A stretch of DNA of 64,000 bases from Methanomethylovorans sp. PtaU1.Bin093 (GCF_002067275.1 NZ_MVQX01000059.1:1-64000), one strand, 5' to 3'. Counted from the first letter of the stretch, positions 8,516-18,756 are shown. The notes: generated by a model not told the origin, from the sequence alone. A program made the numbers and translations.

Positions 8516-10642
8516 CTAAACAAGGTTGCCACTTGGCTGAGATCCATTTATGGGGATCGTGAAGGTAAATGTACTGCCTTTGCCCGGTTCACTTTCAACC
8601 CATATCTTACCTCCATGGAGGGCAACAAGTTCCTTAGAAAGCGCAAGTCCAAGACCTGTACCCTCGTATTTTCTGGATATGGATGAGTCTATCTGAGTGA
8701 AAGGTTTGAATAGTTTTTCCTGGTCCTTTCTGGAGATCCCAATACCAGTGTCTTCCACAGATATGTATGCCATGTCTCCATTCACTTTTGCACTGATGGT
8801 CACAGAACCACCATGTTCTGTGAACTTAAGCGCATTGCCGATAAGATTGTACAATACTTGTTTGATCTTTCCTTTATCCGCCTGTATATAGTCGAGGTCA
8901 GGACCAAAAGAAACTTTCATCACTATTTCTTTTTCAGCTGCCAGAGGTTGCATGCTGGAAAACATGTCCTCAAGGAGATTTTTAACAGAAATGTTTTCCT
9001 TGTGTATGTGCATATTTCCAGATTCAATTTTAGATATGTCCAGGATATCATTGATTATAGTTAACAGATGCTTCCCGCTCTTCGAAATATTCTTCAGATA
9101 TCGTGTCTGCTTCTCGTTAAGAGAACCACTGTTCCCTTCTAGTAGAACCTCTGAGAAGCCTATAACTGAATTAAGCGGTGTTCTGAGTTCATGGCTCATA
9201 TTGGCAAGGAACTCGCTCTTTGTCCGATTAGAGGTTTCAGCGACAACATTTGCCTCACGCAGTGATCCTTCTATTTCTTTCATCTCAGTTATATCATGTA
9301 AACAAAAAACCCTTCCATTGATTATTCCATTTTTGATGAACGGGCTTGAATACCATTCATAATAGTATGTGTTTTTGAAATGCAAAATGTCTCTGTTGGA
9401 ATCAGAGGTATTTAATATGGATCTTACTTTCAGGTTCAGTTCATCTGCATTGTTTGTTCTGGAGAGGGTGTGATCTAATATTGTATATAAGTCCTTACCA
9501 GTTCTCATATCCGGTGGCAGGTCGAGCATGTCGGCAAATTTTGAATTCATGACAATGACTTTTTTGTCGTTATCAACTACAATGATCCCATCACCATTTG
9601 ACTCGATGGTTGCTTCAAATAGATTCTCTTTATTTTCGAGGGATCTCAACATTTCATTTATATTATTACCAAGATTGGTGATCTCATCGTTACCATCTAT
9701 CTTTATGCGAGATGAATTGTTCCCGGTAACTGCAATGGCATTAATGCTGTTATCCAGTTTGGATAGACGCGATATTACTGATCTATCGATGGCTATGACC
9801 AGCACTATACTATAGGTCAATGCAATAAGGAGTATGATAAAGTACAGATATTTGGCAGTGCTAGTGCCGAGATCATGAACATCTCTTGGTATTTCAACAT
9901 CTAATGAGAGGACCGGTTCTCCGTAAACATCGTCCAACAGAACGGATGCGATCAAATAATCATTGCTCAGTTTATTTGTCGAAATATAGCTTGCATTTGA
10001 AGTGCTTGCTTTATCGAAAGGAATCATTTCAATCGATAAGTCTATAGTATCTTCAAATTTTTCAATTAATGCGGGGTTCAAAAACCGCACAAGGACCAAT
10101 GTTCCAGCAATAGTTCCATCATAGTCATTTTTTTTAATTGGCTGAAAGCTGACCAATAAGAGGCCTTCAGGAGAATTTATGATCCCTGATACCCTTTCAT
10201 CAGGTACGGAGTAGGATAAGACTTCATTCTGTAAAGCAATATACTCCACCAGATCTGCAGATACTTCTGCAGATCCGCCCGTATCTAAGTCAACCGCCTC
10301 ACCATAAAGTAGCTGATTTGATGAATTGAAGAACAGCATCATATTTGTATGGAGATTTTCAAGTGATCCTGTACCAAGATTCACTTCAGGATAATCAGGA
10401 TATTTTCCTTTGACAAAATAGTATGTACTATCCCATTCGCCCCAGTCGCTTGCAAGCATATCCAGCCTAGCGACCTCTAAAAAAAGTATCTTTTTTGCCC
10501 TTTCCAGGCTTTTGGTTGCTTCATCTTCTTCTATCTGGTTGAAACTATTCTGCACTATCTGGGTAACAATAAGGCTGATAAAAAGGAATAGAAGGATCGA
10601 TGTTATCCCGATGATTGCCAGCGTCTTATTTCCAATGTTCAT
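8516..10642 (-). CDS. Membrane sensor histidine kinase (CHASE4-PAS-HisKA-HATPase)
   Basis: A 708-residue kinase. The first membrane helix is at about 8-30, followed by an extracytoplasmic CHASE4-type sensor with the DWGEWDSTYYF signature near 65-75. The second helix is at about 267-290, then a HAMP-like linker and a PAS domain (about 340-455). The dimerisation domain has the phospho-accepting His in FLANMSHELRTPLNSVIGF. The ATPase domain has NLIGNALKFTEHG, VEDTGIGI and GTGLGLALSKELV. There is no receiver domain and no response regulator nearby, so its target is elsewhere. The signal is unknown. It stands alone, transcribed leftwards. Confidence 0.93.
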   Translation of the reverse strand: MNIGNKTLAIIGITSILLFLFISLIVTQIVQNSFNQIEEDEATKSLERAKKILFLEVARLDMLASDWGEWDSTYYFVKGKYPDYPEVNLGTGSLENLHTNMMLFFNSSNQLLYGEAVDLDTGGSAEVSADLVEYIALQNEVLSYSVPDERVSGIINSPEGLLLVSFQPIKKNDYDGTIAGTLVLVRFLNPALIEKFEDTIDLSIEMIPFDKASTSNASYISTNKLSNDYLIASVLLDDVYGEPVLSLDVEIPRDVHDLGTSTAKYLYFIILLIALTYSIVLVIAIDRSVISRLSKLDNSINAIAVTGNNSSRIKIDGNDEITNLGNNINEMLRSLENKENLFEATIESNGDGIIVVDNDKKVIVMNSKFADMLDLPPDMRTGKDLYTILDHTLSRTNNADELNLKVRSILNTSDSNRDILHFKNTYYYEWYSSPFIKNGIINGRVFCLHDITEMKEIEGSLREANVVAETSNRTKSEFLANMSHELRTPLNSVIGFSEVLLEGNSGSLNEKQTRYLKNISKSGKHLLTIINDILDISKIESGNMHIHKENISVKNLLEDMFSSMQPLAAEKEIVMKVSFGPDLDYIQADKGKIKQVLYNLIGNALKFTEHGGSVTISAKVNGDMAYISVEDTGIGISRKDQEKLFKPFTQIDSSISRKYEGTGLGLALSKELVALHGGKIWVESEPGKGSTFTFTIPINGSQPSGNLV

Positions 10643-11025
10643 GAAGCCTCTTTTAAACTCTTTCGATCATTTAGTCCGGATCTGTCATCGGTGCCTTTTA
10701 TTGAAGTAGTATTATATATTTTCTATGTGTATTTAAAGTTTGCTACTGGCTAATTCCTCCGTCACTGATATTTTATTGGAAAAGATGGATCTTCAATTGC
10801 CCGGTAGCAAGAACCTTTCTTAAGGTTTGTTCAAAGATGCAGCTTCTCTATTGCATATATGTTAACTGTCACGTTATTTCATATATTTGCGGAAAATGGT
10901 TCTTGCTTTGTAATAAGTTACTACGGCGGATAGGTCACAACAAGATCTGATCCAAAGTTCTAACTTCAACACTTTAATTCAAAAACAGATTCATTTGCTT
11001 TCCACAGCCTCTTAAAAATTAATAG
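10643..11025. other. Intergenic region between histidine kinase and tRNA-Glu
   Basis: No gene. A 10-bp inverted repeat, AGCAAGAACC (10806-10815) and GGTTCTTGCT (10898-10907), brackets a smaller hairpin AACCTT-TCTT-AAGGTT (10812-10827). TATA-like tracts near 10710-10725 may serve the kinase gene. Nothing else is recognisable. Confidence 0.4.
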
Positions 11026-11100
11026 TGCTCCGATGGGGATTCGAACCCCAGTCGCAGGAGTGAGAGTCCTGCATGATTGGCCGTGCTACACTATCGGAGC
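11026..11100 (-). tRNA. tRNA-Glu (CTC)
   Basis: A 75-nt cloverleaf on the minus strand. The acceptor stem is GCTCCGA/TCGGAGC with discriminator A. The anticodon stem CAGGA/TCCTG encloses the loop CTCTCAC with anticodon CTC, which reads GAG (Glu). The T arm GGGGTTCGAATCCCC is canonical. CCA is not encoded and no intron is seen. It lies between PAN and the histidine kinase, both also on the minus strand. Confidence 0.96.
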
Positions 11101-11181
11101 ATTGCGGTATTTGCTTTGACAGCATATCCACAATACACTTAACGGATATTAACTTTTCGTTCTGGATAAATGAGGTATGTC

Positions 11182-12420
11182 TTATGCGAACATACCTTGC
11201 GGAGTGGCTGTTTCTTCTTCGGAGACCACTTTCTCGTAGGCATCCATCATATCCTTCATGGTGACCTGTTCTCCACGGCGCCTCAGGACGAACATACCTG
11301 CTTCCTTGGTAATTACCTGAAGGTCAGCACCGCTCAGCCCGGCAGTAATTTTGGCAAGCTTGTCAAAATCGATATCATTTGCAAGTTTCATCTTGCGGGT
11401 GTGGATATTCAATATCTCCACACGTGCCTCCATGTCAGGCAGAGGTATCTCTATTACCCTATCAAATCTGCCGGGACGTAAGAGCGCCGGGTCTAAAAGA
11501 TCTATCCTGTTCGTTGCGGCGATAACCTTCACGTTCTTTGTAGCATCGAACCCATCCATTTCCGCAAGCAGTTGCAGCATAGTGCGGTTAACTTCGGCTG
11601 AGCCGGTCGTTCCGTCATGGGTGCGCATACCTCCCACAGCATCGATCTCGTCTATGAAAAGGATTGAAGGAGATTTGTCGCGGGCAAGCTGGAATACGTC
11701 TTTGACAAGCCTGGCCCCTTCGCCGATGAACTTCTGTACGAGATCAGAACCTGACATGCGGATGAACGTCGCCTTGGCACTGGAAGCGACAGCTTTTGCT
11801 ATCAAGGTCTTCCCGGTACCCGGTGCGCCATACAGTAGAACACCATTTGGTGGCTCTATGCCGATTTTGGAGAACAGTTCAGGCTCTGTCAGCGGAAGCT
11901 CGACCGACTCGATAACTTCTTTGATGACTTCATCCAGCCCTCCTATCATATCATAGTCTATTCCCGGGGAATTGATAAGTTCCATTACCTGCGCTCTGAT
12001 ATCAGTGCCTTTGCGTATGATAGATATAATAGAAAAGGCTCCGTTTACGCTAACTCTCATTCCGGGTTCGAGTTTTCCATAAAGGGCAGGAGGAATCTTT
12101 GTCATTACTTCCTGATTGTTGCCATGCTGCCTTATCAGGACCATATTGTCTTCGATCTCCATGACACTGGCAATGAATAAAGGAGGTGTTGTAAGGTGCT
12201 CGACCTGTTTCTTGAGCTTGCTGATCTCTTCTATGTAGGAGTTGTTCATCATGCTGGCTTCAAGCAGCTTTGCCCGCATGTTCTCGTTGTTGACTTTCAG
12301 CAGTTCTATCTCGTTGAGCAGTGACCTTACATCTTCTTTATTAAGGTTCTCAAATTCTGTCCGGCCTTTGCTTCTGGATGAGCCGGTGTCAACGGGAGTA
12401 TCTGCGCTCGTGTTCGTCAT
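11182..12420 (-). CDS. pan: Proteasome-activating nucleotidase PAN
   Basis: A 412-residue hexameric AAA+ ATPase that unfolds proteins for the archaeal 20S proteasome. Layout: a disordered N-terminus, a coiled coil (about 25-75), an OB-type domain (about 80-150), then the AAA module with Walker A GAPGTGKT (about 204), Walker B ILFIDEIDA and the second region of homology ATNRIDLLDPALLRPGRFDR. The C-terminus ends GMFA. The usual HbYX gate-opening tail would have Tyr at the penultimate position; here it is Phe. Methanosarcinales often carry more than one PAN copy, so this may be a specialised one. Confidence 0.94.
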   Translation of the reverse strand: MTNTSADTPVDTGSSRSKGRTEFENLNKEDVRSLLNEIELLKVNNENMRAKLLEASMMNNSYIEEISKLKKQVEHLTTPPLFIASVMEIEDNMVLIRQHGNNQEVMTKIPPALYGKLEPGMRVSVNGAFSIISIIRKGTDIRAQVMELINSPGIDYDMIGGLDEVIKEVIESVELPLTEPELFSKIGIEPPNGVLLYGAPGTGKTLIAKAVASSAKATFIRMSGSDLVQKFIGEGARLVKDVFQLARDKSPSILFIDEIDAVGGMRTHDGTTGSAEVNRTMLQLLAEMDGFDATKNVKVIAATNRIDLLDPALLRPGRFDRVIEIPLPDMEARVEILNIHTRKMKLANDIDFDKLAKITAGLSGADLQVITKEAGMFVLRRRGEQVTMKDMMDAYEKVVSEEETATPQGMFA

Positions 12421-12947
12421 AAGACGCCCCTATGGTCATCATTTGATATAAATCCGACCGAAGTACAATTCGATATTGTGTTTCAAACCTTTTCATTTTG
12501 CTTTCACAGACGTGTTCTATTGTGAAGGGCAAATAGTAAATATGATCTGTAATGTGATGTATTAAGTTAATTTCAGGGCATAAATACAGTTTTCAGACGT
12601 AAAAAGACAACCCCTTTGTTTCCACTGGAAAATGGAAAGAAACCTTTATCTATCAAGTTCACATTATCTATTTATGTGGTACAATTAATTGGATGAATTA
12701 TAGCTTATTTAGCTAAATAAAGCTTTATTCATGCTTTAATTGTGTTGCAGACAATTGAACACACCCACAATAGCACAATATTTATATATTATTAGTAATA
12801 TGTATATCATTGTAAGCACTGAAAACCAATCTGGTGTTCTGTGGGTACAAACGATCAAGCTAAAAACCATTGTCTGAGGGGATATATGGTTCGTGGATCC
12901 ATCGATCTGAGGGGATGAATGGATGCACAAGGCACAGAGGCAGAATA
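12421..12947. other. AT-rich divergent promoter region with palindrome
   Basis: No gene. A near-perfect palindrome, AGCTTATTTAG/CTAAATAAAGCT, occupies 12702-12724 (one bulged T). TATA-like ATATTTATATATT is at 12778-12790. The element CTGAGGGGAT occurs twice (about 12876 and 12907) just before the next gene. These could be regulatory sites for the winged-helix protein downstream. Confidence 0.4.
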
Positions 12948-13781
12948 ATGAAGGTCCGGCTCGAAATAACAGATGAAGACGGGACGCATGTAAATGTTGA
13001 ATTTACAGGGGATGAATGGCAAAAATGCCTGGTCTCATTCATAGAGTCGTTCACAGGGAAGAAAGTCCAGGCGTCAGGACCTTCTTCTGCTTCTGTAGCT
13101 AGTTATGACACTTCTTCTTGTCAACAAACTACTTCACAATCTTCACCACAGGCAGTTTCACAGCCTTATCAACAATCTCCACAGGTATTCCAGATGCCTC
13201 TTATGGCACCACAAACTGTTATACAACCTGTATCACCGCAGTTTTTCTCACCACAGCAACCTTTGGCATATCCATATACGCTGTATCCGCAGTACCAGCA
13301 AATGGTACCTCCAGCTCATCTAAACTACTTCCAGCCTCCACTGGTTCAATACGGGGCTCCATCCCAATCTCCTAATACATCACCTGTGAACCAGTATATA
13401 CCAGTGAATAACACGCCACAACAGTCATCACACGAGCCACTGGGCAGCAGGCAAGAACAACAGGCACCTCCGGCACGCAAAACACCTTCTTTCCAGGAAC
13501 GGGTCGGAGATACTAAGCTCACTATCAACGAAAGACTGGAACTGTTCCTGAAATATGAATATCCGCGCATCTGGTTCTCATCACAGGACGTACAGAAACA
13601 CTACGAGAAAATATACGGTCCTATAAAGCTCAGCACTGTGTCTACGTACCTTTCCCGCATGTTCGGCAAGGGGCTTCTTGAGCGCAGAGGTAACAGAACA
13701 CAGCGGGAATACATGTATATTTCTGATGAACCTGCAGACCTTCAGGCGTATCAGGGCATTCCTCACCAGAATATGATCTAA
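12948..13781 (+). CDS. Low-complexity protein with C-terminal winged-helix domain
   Basis: A 277-residue protein in three parts. The folded N-terminus (about 1-50, MKVRLEITDEDGTHVNVEF) is followed by a Pro/Gln/Ser-rich linker of about 130 residues and a C-terminal domain (about 190-265). The last contains LSTVSTYLSRMFGKGLLERRG, a winged-helix recognition helix and wing. It is probably a DNA- or chromatin-associated regulator. The ATG at 12948 has GAGG 7 bp upstream; the frame is open further left but lacks a site. The architecture recalls the RHH protein at 52000-53367. No family name is recognised. Confidence 0.6.
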   Translation: MKVRLEITDEDGTHVNVEFTGDEWQKCLVSFIESFTGKKVQASGPSSASVASYDTSSCQQTTSQSSPQAVSQPYQQSPQVFQMPLMAPQTVIQPVSPQFFSPQQPLAYPYTLYPQYQQMVPPAHLNYFQPPLVQYGAPSQSPNTSPVNQYIPVNNTPQQSSHEPLGSRQEQQAPPARKTPSFQERVGDTKLTINERLELFLKYEYPRIWFSSQDVQKHYEKIYGPIKLSTVSTYLSRMFGKGLLERRGNRTQREYMYISDEPADLQAYQGIPHQNMI

Positions 13782-13802
13782 CTATAGACTCTACTATTTC
13801 TT

Positions 13803-14048
13803 ATGGCATCCTCCAGAAACATTATCAGGGTCGGATACTATCTGATATCCATAGGGGTCATGCTGCTGTTTGCAGGTTTTTTCTTTTCCACCATGCATAG
13901 TGACAGCGACACCGGAGGCTTGGGTGGGCTTATACTGATCGGTCCGATCCCAATAGCTTTTGGTTCTTCTCCCCAGATCACCACTTCTATGCTTCATATA
14001 GGGTTCTTTATGTTCCTCATATACATTTTCATCCGGAGGAAAATGTGA
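13803..14048 (+). CDS. DUF131-family membrane protein (first of a pair)
   Basis: An 81-residue protein with two membrane helices (about 10-27 and 60-77). Between them is the GGLILIGPIPIAFGSS motif typical of archaeal DUF131 (TIGR00304) proteins. The function is unknown. It lies 21 bp after the winged-helix gene and overlaps the next DUF131 gene by one base, so the three genes are probably co-transcribed. Confidence 0.8.
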   Translation: MASSRNIIRVGYYLISIGVMLLFAGFFFSTMHSDSDTGGLGGLILIGPIPIAFGSSPQITTSMLHIGFFMFLIYIFIRRKM

Positions 14049-14368
14049 TGATAGCGCAAGTTCTGATCTCCATGGGGATATTGTCTGTGTTCATCGGTTC
14101 TATTCTGGTCCTGATCGGTACTTCAATGTCTTCAGTTGAAGGCAGTAGTGAACAAGGATATACCACTGCACGGTATCAGACAAGTGATGACAGTGAACAT
14201 GTCCATAAGGGTCCTGAAGGTGTATCCGCAAGGCCAGAGGTGCGAGGCGCCGGTATAATTATGTTAGGCCCGCTACCTATCATCCTTGGTACGGACAGTA
14301 AAAGTGCGCAGACCCTCATACTGCTTGCCATAGTTCTGATGCTCATGGCTTTTTTCCTTTTCAGGTGA
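14048..14368 (+). CDS. DUF131-family membrane protein (second of a pair)
   Basis: A protein of about 106 residues, paralogous to its upstream neighbour. It has two membrane helices with a longer acidic loop and the motif GIIMLGPLPIILGT before the second helix. GGAGG at 14036-14040 places the start at the ATG at 14048, which overlaps the upstream stop (TGATG), so translation is probably coupled. The two proteins may form a heteromer. No function is known. Confidence 0.8.
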   Translation: MIAQVLISMGILSVFIGSILVLIGTSMSSVEGSSEQGYTTARYQTSDDSEHVHKGPEGVSARPEVRGAGIIMLGPLPIILGTDSKSAQTLILLAIVLMLMAFFLFR

Positions 14369-14557
14369 ATCTTCTATATGTATTGGATCGACGGAGTCAT
14401 ACGATCTTATCTGTTCACAAGCTTCCACATATTTACTGAAAATATGTGATCATGTTTTTTTAGTGGACACTTTTGTCTGTTCTGTTCCAGTGTGAAAACC
14501 TTATCACACTTTAAGCATGCATACTTTTATACTCCTGTACTAAGATACAGCGAAAAT

Positions 14558-16537
14558 ATGCGTCCTTTCACATTAGTGTCTGAATATTCCCCGAAAGGTG
14601 ATCAGCCGGAGGCCATATCCAGGCTCACTGAAGGTATTGACAAAGGAGTGAAACACCAGACCTTGTTGGGTGTTACAGGTTCGGGTAAGACGTTCACAAT
14701 AGCTAACGTGATCCAGAACGTGCAGAGGCCAACTCTTGTGATAGCGCATAACAAGACCCTTGCAGCACAATTGTTCTCTGAGTTCAGAGAGTTCTTTCCG
14801 AACAATGCTGTTGAATACTTCGTCAGTTACTACGACTATTACCAGCCTGAAGCTTATCTTCCCACTACGGATACATATATTGAAAAAGATGCTTCCATCA
14901 ATGACGAGATCGAAAGGTTGCGCCTGTCTGCCACCAGGTCCCTGCTGGAGCGCAGAGATGTGATCGTGGTCTCAAGCGTTTCCTGTATATACAGCCTGGG
15001 CTCGCCACAGGAATGGCGTGCTATGACCGTGATGCTCACTGTGGGGGAGGAAATAGATCGTTCTGCTTTGTTTGCGGACCTTATCAATATCCAGTATGAG
15101 CGCAATGATATAGAACCTTCACAGGGCACCTTTCGCTCAAAGGGCGATACTATAGAAATATTCCCGGCTCAGGAGAAGCGGGGTATAAGGATAGAACTTT
15201 TCGGAGACGAGATCGACAGAATAGCGTATTTCGAGCCTCTCACAGGCAAGGTCCAGGAAGAGCTGGGCAAGGGGGAGACCCTGGCAATATATCCTGCAAA
15301 GCATTTCGTGATGCCTCAGGAATACATAGACAGGGCGCTTGTAGAAATTGAGGAGGAACTCCAGGAACAGCTTGCCAGACTGCGGGCTGAGAACAAGCTG
15401 CTTGAAGCACAGCGTCTGGAGCAGAGAACGAAGTTCGATATGGAAATGATAAAAGAATTAGGCTATTGCAGCGGTATAGAGAACTATTCGCGGCATTTTG
15501 ATGGCAGAAAACCCGGAGAACCACCCTCTTCACTCCTGGATTTCTTCCCTGAGGACTATCTGATGGTGATCGATGAGTCCCATGTTACCATTCCTCAGAT
15601 CAGAGGTATGTACAACGGAGACAGGGCCAGAAAAGAATCACTTGTAACATACGGTTTCAGGCTGCCTTCGGCTCTGGACAACAGGCCTCTCAAATACGAT
15701 GAATTTGCAAAGCATATCAATACTGTCATTTACGTTTCTGCCACTCCCGCTGAATACGAGGTGGAGATGAGCAAGTCCGTGGTGGAGCAGATCATTCGTC
15801 CCACCGGGCTTGTGGATCCGCAGATAACTATTCGCCCCGTGGAGAATCAGGTGGATGACCTTATCGGGGAGGTGTCCAGGGTGACTGCAAAGGGTTACAG
15901 GACACTTGTTACCACTCTTACCAAACGAATGGCTGAGGAACTCACTGACTACCTGCATGAGCTGGGTGTCAGGGTGCGCTATATGCATTCGGATATCGAT
16001 ACCATTCAACGAACTGAGATCATTCGCAGCCTTCGCAAGGGTGATTTCGATGTGCTTGTGGGCATAAACCTCCTCCGTGAAGGGCTGGACATCCCTGAGG
16101 TTGCGCTGGTTGCCATCTTGGATGCAGATAAAGAAGGGTTCCTGCGATCTGAAAGGTCTCTTATCCAGACCATCGGCAGGGCATCGAGGAACGCTGAAGG
16201 CCGGGTCATATTGTACGCTGACAATATCACAGGCTCTATAGAGCGCGCTGTGAACGAAACGAACAGGCGTCGCAAGCTGCAGATGGAATTCAACGAACAG
16301 CATGGGATCATCCCTCAAACCATCAGGAAAGCCTTGCAGCGTGAACTTGTAGAGGTGGACGATACAGTGGTTCCGGAGGCTCTTGTGCTGGCAGAGGACA
16401 GGTCGGAGAAAGAAGTTGCCGGTATGATCATTGATCTTGAAGCAGAGATGCATCTTGCTGCAAAGAACCTGGAATTTGAGAGGGCTGCAGAACTTCGCGA
16501 CATGATAAAAGAACTGCGCACAAGCTATTCACTGTGA
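14558..16537 (+). CDS. uvrB: Excinuclease ABC subunit B
   Basis: The damage-verifying helicase of nucleotide excision repair, about 659 residues from the ATG at 14558. This start gives [20 protein letters not shown], the usual UvrB N-terminus; an in-frame GTG at 14492 would add 22 unlikely residues. Visible motifs are Walker [11 protein letters not shown], the beta-hairpin region [10 protein letters not shown], helicase motif DESH, motif [17 protein letters not shown] and QTIGRASRN, and the C-terminal UVR coiled coil ([16 protein letters not shown]). uvrA and uvrC are not in the window. The bacterial UvrABC system is common in Methanosarcinales, presumably by transfer. Confidence 0.96.
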   Translation: MRPFTLVSEYSPKGDQPEAISRLTEGIDKGVKHQTLLGVTGSGKTFTIANVIQNVQRPTLVIAHNKTLAAQLFSEFREFFPNNAVEYFVSYYDYYQPEAYLPTTDTYIEKDASINDEIERLRLSATRSLLERRDVIVVSSVSCIYSLGSPQEWRAMTVMLTVGEEIDRSALFADLINIQYERNDIEPSQGTFRSKGDTIEIFPAQEKRGIRIELFGDEIDRIAYFEPLTGKVQEELGKGETLAIYPAKHFVMPQEYIDRALVEIEEELQEQLARLRAENKLLEAQRLEQRTKFDMEMIKELGYCSGIENYSRHFDGRKPGEPPSSLLDFFPEDYLMVIDESHVTIPQIRGMYNGDRARKESLVTYGFRLPSALDNRPLKYDEFAKHINTVIYVSATPAEYEVEMSKSVVEQIIRPTGLVDPQITIRPVENQVDDLIGEVSRVTAKGYRTLVTTLTKRMAEELTDYLHELGVRVRYMHSDIDTIQRTEIIRSLRKGDFDVLVGINLLREGLDIPEVALVAILDADKEGFLRSERSLIQTIGRASRNAEGRVILYADNITGSIERAVNETNRRRKLQMEFNEQHGIIPQTIRKALQRELVEVDDTVVPEALVLAEDRSEKEVAGMIIDLEAEMHLAAKNLEFERAAELRDMIKELRTSYSL

Positions 16538-16691
16538 ATATACAGTGTTTTTCAGTTTTTAGTTGTGATCTGTCCATTAACAGTGAAGAAGCACTTGTTT
16601 TTTGCCTTTGATCTTGATGTTATGCTCGTATCGAACCTTAATGGTGATGCGAAAATGTTATATTATAAAAAGACGTGTATAGGCTGCTTAA

Positions 16692-16763
16692 GCGCCGATG
16701 GTCTAGCGGCTATGACTGGGGCCTTCCAAGCCCTAAACCCGGGTTCGAATCCCGGTTGGCGCA
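16692..16763 (+). tRNA. tRNA-Gly (TCC)
   Basis: A 72-nt cloverleaf. The acceptor stem is GCGCCGA/TTGGCGC with discriminator A. The anticodon stem GGGGC/GCCCT holds the loop CTTCCAA, giving anticodon TCC (Gly). The T arm is CCCGGGTTCGAATCCCGG. No encoded CCA and no intron. A TATA-like TTATATTATAAAAAG at 16659-16673 is well placed as promoter. Confidence 0.96.
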
Positions 16764-16874
16764 TCACTTTTTTTGTTATTTCGAAGCAAATGTCCTTTTT
16801 GTTTTTTCCAGTCCTTTAAGTACAAACACCGATATATCTATAGTATTGTTGTGATGGAGTGAATACCTGTAGTT

Positions 16875-17396
16875 GTGCACATTAAAGGGGGAAATATCAT
16901 ATCCGCAGAGACAGCCGAATATACGGTATTGAGGGTTCTGGGAGAAGGTGTTGAAATACGGCAATATCCAAAACAAACGCTTATTTCAACTGATGCAAAG
17001 GATCAGAATACTGCTTTCTCAATACTTGCAAATTACATTTTCGGGGGCAACGCTGAAGGCATTAGGATAAGTATGACCACACCTGTGACAACGGTGTTGA
17101 ATGATAATGGACTTCAGATGTCTTTCGTGCTTCCTAGTGGTTATTATGCGGACAATGTCCCGAATCCCAGGGATGAACGTATCACTATCCGGGAGTTAGA
17201 GCCTCGTAAGATCGCAACTATACGTTTTTCCGGTCATCTCAACAGAGGAAAGTATATGCAGAAGAAGCATGAACTTGTTGAGATCTTAGAACGTGAAAGT
17301 ATTGTTGTGAAGGGTAATGCCTTCTTGATGCAGTACGATCCGCCATGGGTGCTTCCCATGCTGCGTCACAATGAGGTAGCCATAGAGGTAGATTGA
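16875..17396 (+). CDS. SOUL-family heme-binding protein
   Basis: A 173-residue protein of the SOUL/HBP family. It shows the family path VEIRQYPKQTLIST, then NAFSILANYIFGGN-like text (AFSILANYIFGGN), ISMTTPVTT, FVLPSGYYADNVPNP and IRFSGHLN. The family binds heme or tetrapyrroles. The start chosen is GTG at 16875; no clearly better codon is visible. The stop is one base before the photolyase ATG, so the two are co-transcribed. The pairing suggests a light or tetrapyrrole-damage link, but this is inference. Confidence 0.87.
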   Translation: MHIKGGNIISAETAEYTVLRVLGEGVEIRQYPKQTLISTDAKDQNTAFSILANYIFGGNAEGIRISMTTPVTTVLNDNGLQMSFVLPSGYYADNVPNPRDERITIRELEPRKIATIRFSGHLNRGKYMQKKHELVEILERESIVVKGNAFLMQYDPPWVLPMLRHNEVAIEVD

Positions 17397-17397
17397 T

Positions 17398-18756
17398 ATG
17401 TATCAAAAAGCACTTTTCATATTCAGGCGGGATCTGCGTGTTGATGATAATACCGGACTGATACAGGCCCTTCACTCTTCACACACAGTATTGCCTTGTT
17501 TTATCTTTGATCCCAGATTGCTGCAGGAGGGTAGATACAGTAAGAATGCCCTGCGATTCATGCTGGGGTCTATCAAGGACCTGGAAGCTCAACTTAATGC
17601 ACTGGGCGGCAGGCTGTATATGTTTTCAGGCTTACCGCATGAGATCATTGTCAAGCTGATCGGTGAAGAGAAGGTAGATGCTGTTTTTGTGAACCATGAC
17701 TATACTCCGTTCAGTGTTCGGAGAGATGGGTCGATATCTACGGTGTGCGCAGAGCATGGATCCACGTTCCATCAGTTCCATGATGCAACGCTGCAGGTGC
17801 CAGGTTCTGTAAGGACTCAGCAGGGGAAGGTGTACCAGGTGTTCACACAGTTCTTCAGGGCAGCCAGCAAGCTTCCGGTGGAAGTGCCAGTGCCAGTTGA
17901 AAAGGGCAAATTCTATAATTCAAACGTCCCGGATGCCCTTGATGTCATTCCAGAATTCGACCACAACAATCCTGAGTTGTTCGTACACGGCGGGCGCAGC
18001 AATGCACTGGAAGTGCTGTCCGATCTGAGCAGATTTATGGACTACGACAGGATGCGTAACATTCCTTCCAGGATGGGTACTACTGGTCTGTCGGCTCATA
18101 ACAGGTTCGGGACCGTATCCATCCGGGAAGTGTACCATTCTTTCAGGGACCAGCTCGGACCTGACCACACTCTGATCAGCGAGCTTTACTGGAGGGATTT
18201 CTTCATTCAGCTAGCTGCTGAGCATCCCCGGGTATTCGGGCAAGCCTTCAGGGAAAAGTTCGATGGGCTTCCTTGGGATAATGATCATGCAAGATTTAAG
18301 GCATGGTGCGAAGGCAGAACGGGTTTTCCCATAGTGGATGCTGGAATGAGGCAGCTTAATGTCACGGGTTATATGCACAACAGGGTAAGGATGATCGTGG
18401 CTTCTTTCCTTGTAAAGGACCTGCACATTGACTGGCGCTGCGGCGAGCGATATTTTGCCCGAAAGCTTGTGGACTATGATCCATGTGTGAACAATGGCAA
18501 TTGGCAGTGGGCAGCGTCTACAGGTGCCGATGCTACACCTTATTTCAGGATATTCAATCCCTGGCTGCAGCAGCAGAAGTTCGATCCTGAGTGTGAGTAC
18601 ATTAAAAAATGGGTGCCTGAACTAAGGGGCATGGGTCCTGAGAAGATCCATGCTCTGGAGGAACATATTCCAGCAAAGGATATTGGATACCCTCCTGCAA
18701 TGATAGACCATAAGGCGGAGAAAGATAAAACGCTTATAATGTTCAGATCTGTATGA
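17398..18756 (+). CDS. phrB: Deoxyribodipyrimidine photolyase, class I type
   Basis: A 452-residue flavoprotein that uses light to split pyrimidine dimers. The antenna domain opens with LFIFRRDLRVDDNTGL. The FAD domain shows ELYWRDFF, FPIVDAGMRQLNVTGYMHNR, the DWRCGERYFARKLVDYDP stretch and NNGNWQWAASTGADATPYFRIFNP, with the Trp residues of the electron-transfer region. It groups by motif with class I rather than the class II enzymes described from Methanosarcina mazei. It is the second gene of a SOUL-phrB operon. Confidence 0.95.
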   Translation: MYQKALFIFRRDLRVDDNTGLIQALHSSHTVLPCFIFDPRLLQEGRYSKNALRFMLGSIKDLEAQLNALGGRLYMFSGLPHEIIVKLIGEEKVDAVFVNHDYTPFSVRRDGSISTVCAEHGSTFHQFHDATLQVPGSVRTQQGKVYQVFTQFFRAASKLPVEVPVPVEKGKFYNSNVPDALDVIPEFDHNNPELFVHGGRSNALEVLSDLSRFMDYDRMRNIPSRMGTTGLSAHNRFGTVSIREVYHSFRDQLGPDHTLISELYWRDFFIQLAAEHPRVFGQAFREKFDGLPWDNDHARFKAWCEGRTGFPIVDAGMRQLNVTGYMHNRVRMIVASFLVKDLHIDWRCGERYFARKLVDYDPCVNNGNWQWAASTGADATPYFRIFNPWLQQQKFDPECEYIKKWVPELRGMGPEKIHALEEHIPAKDIGYPPAMIDHKAEKDKTLIMFRSV

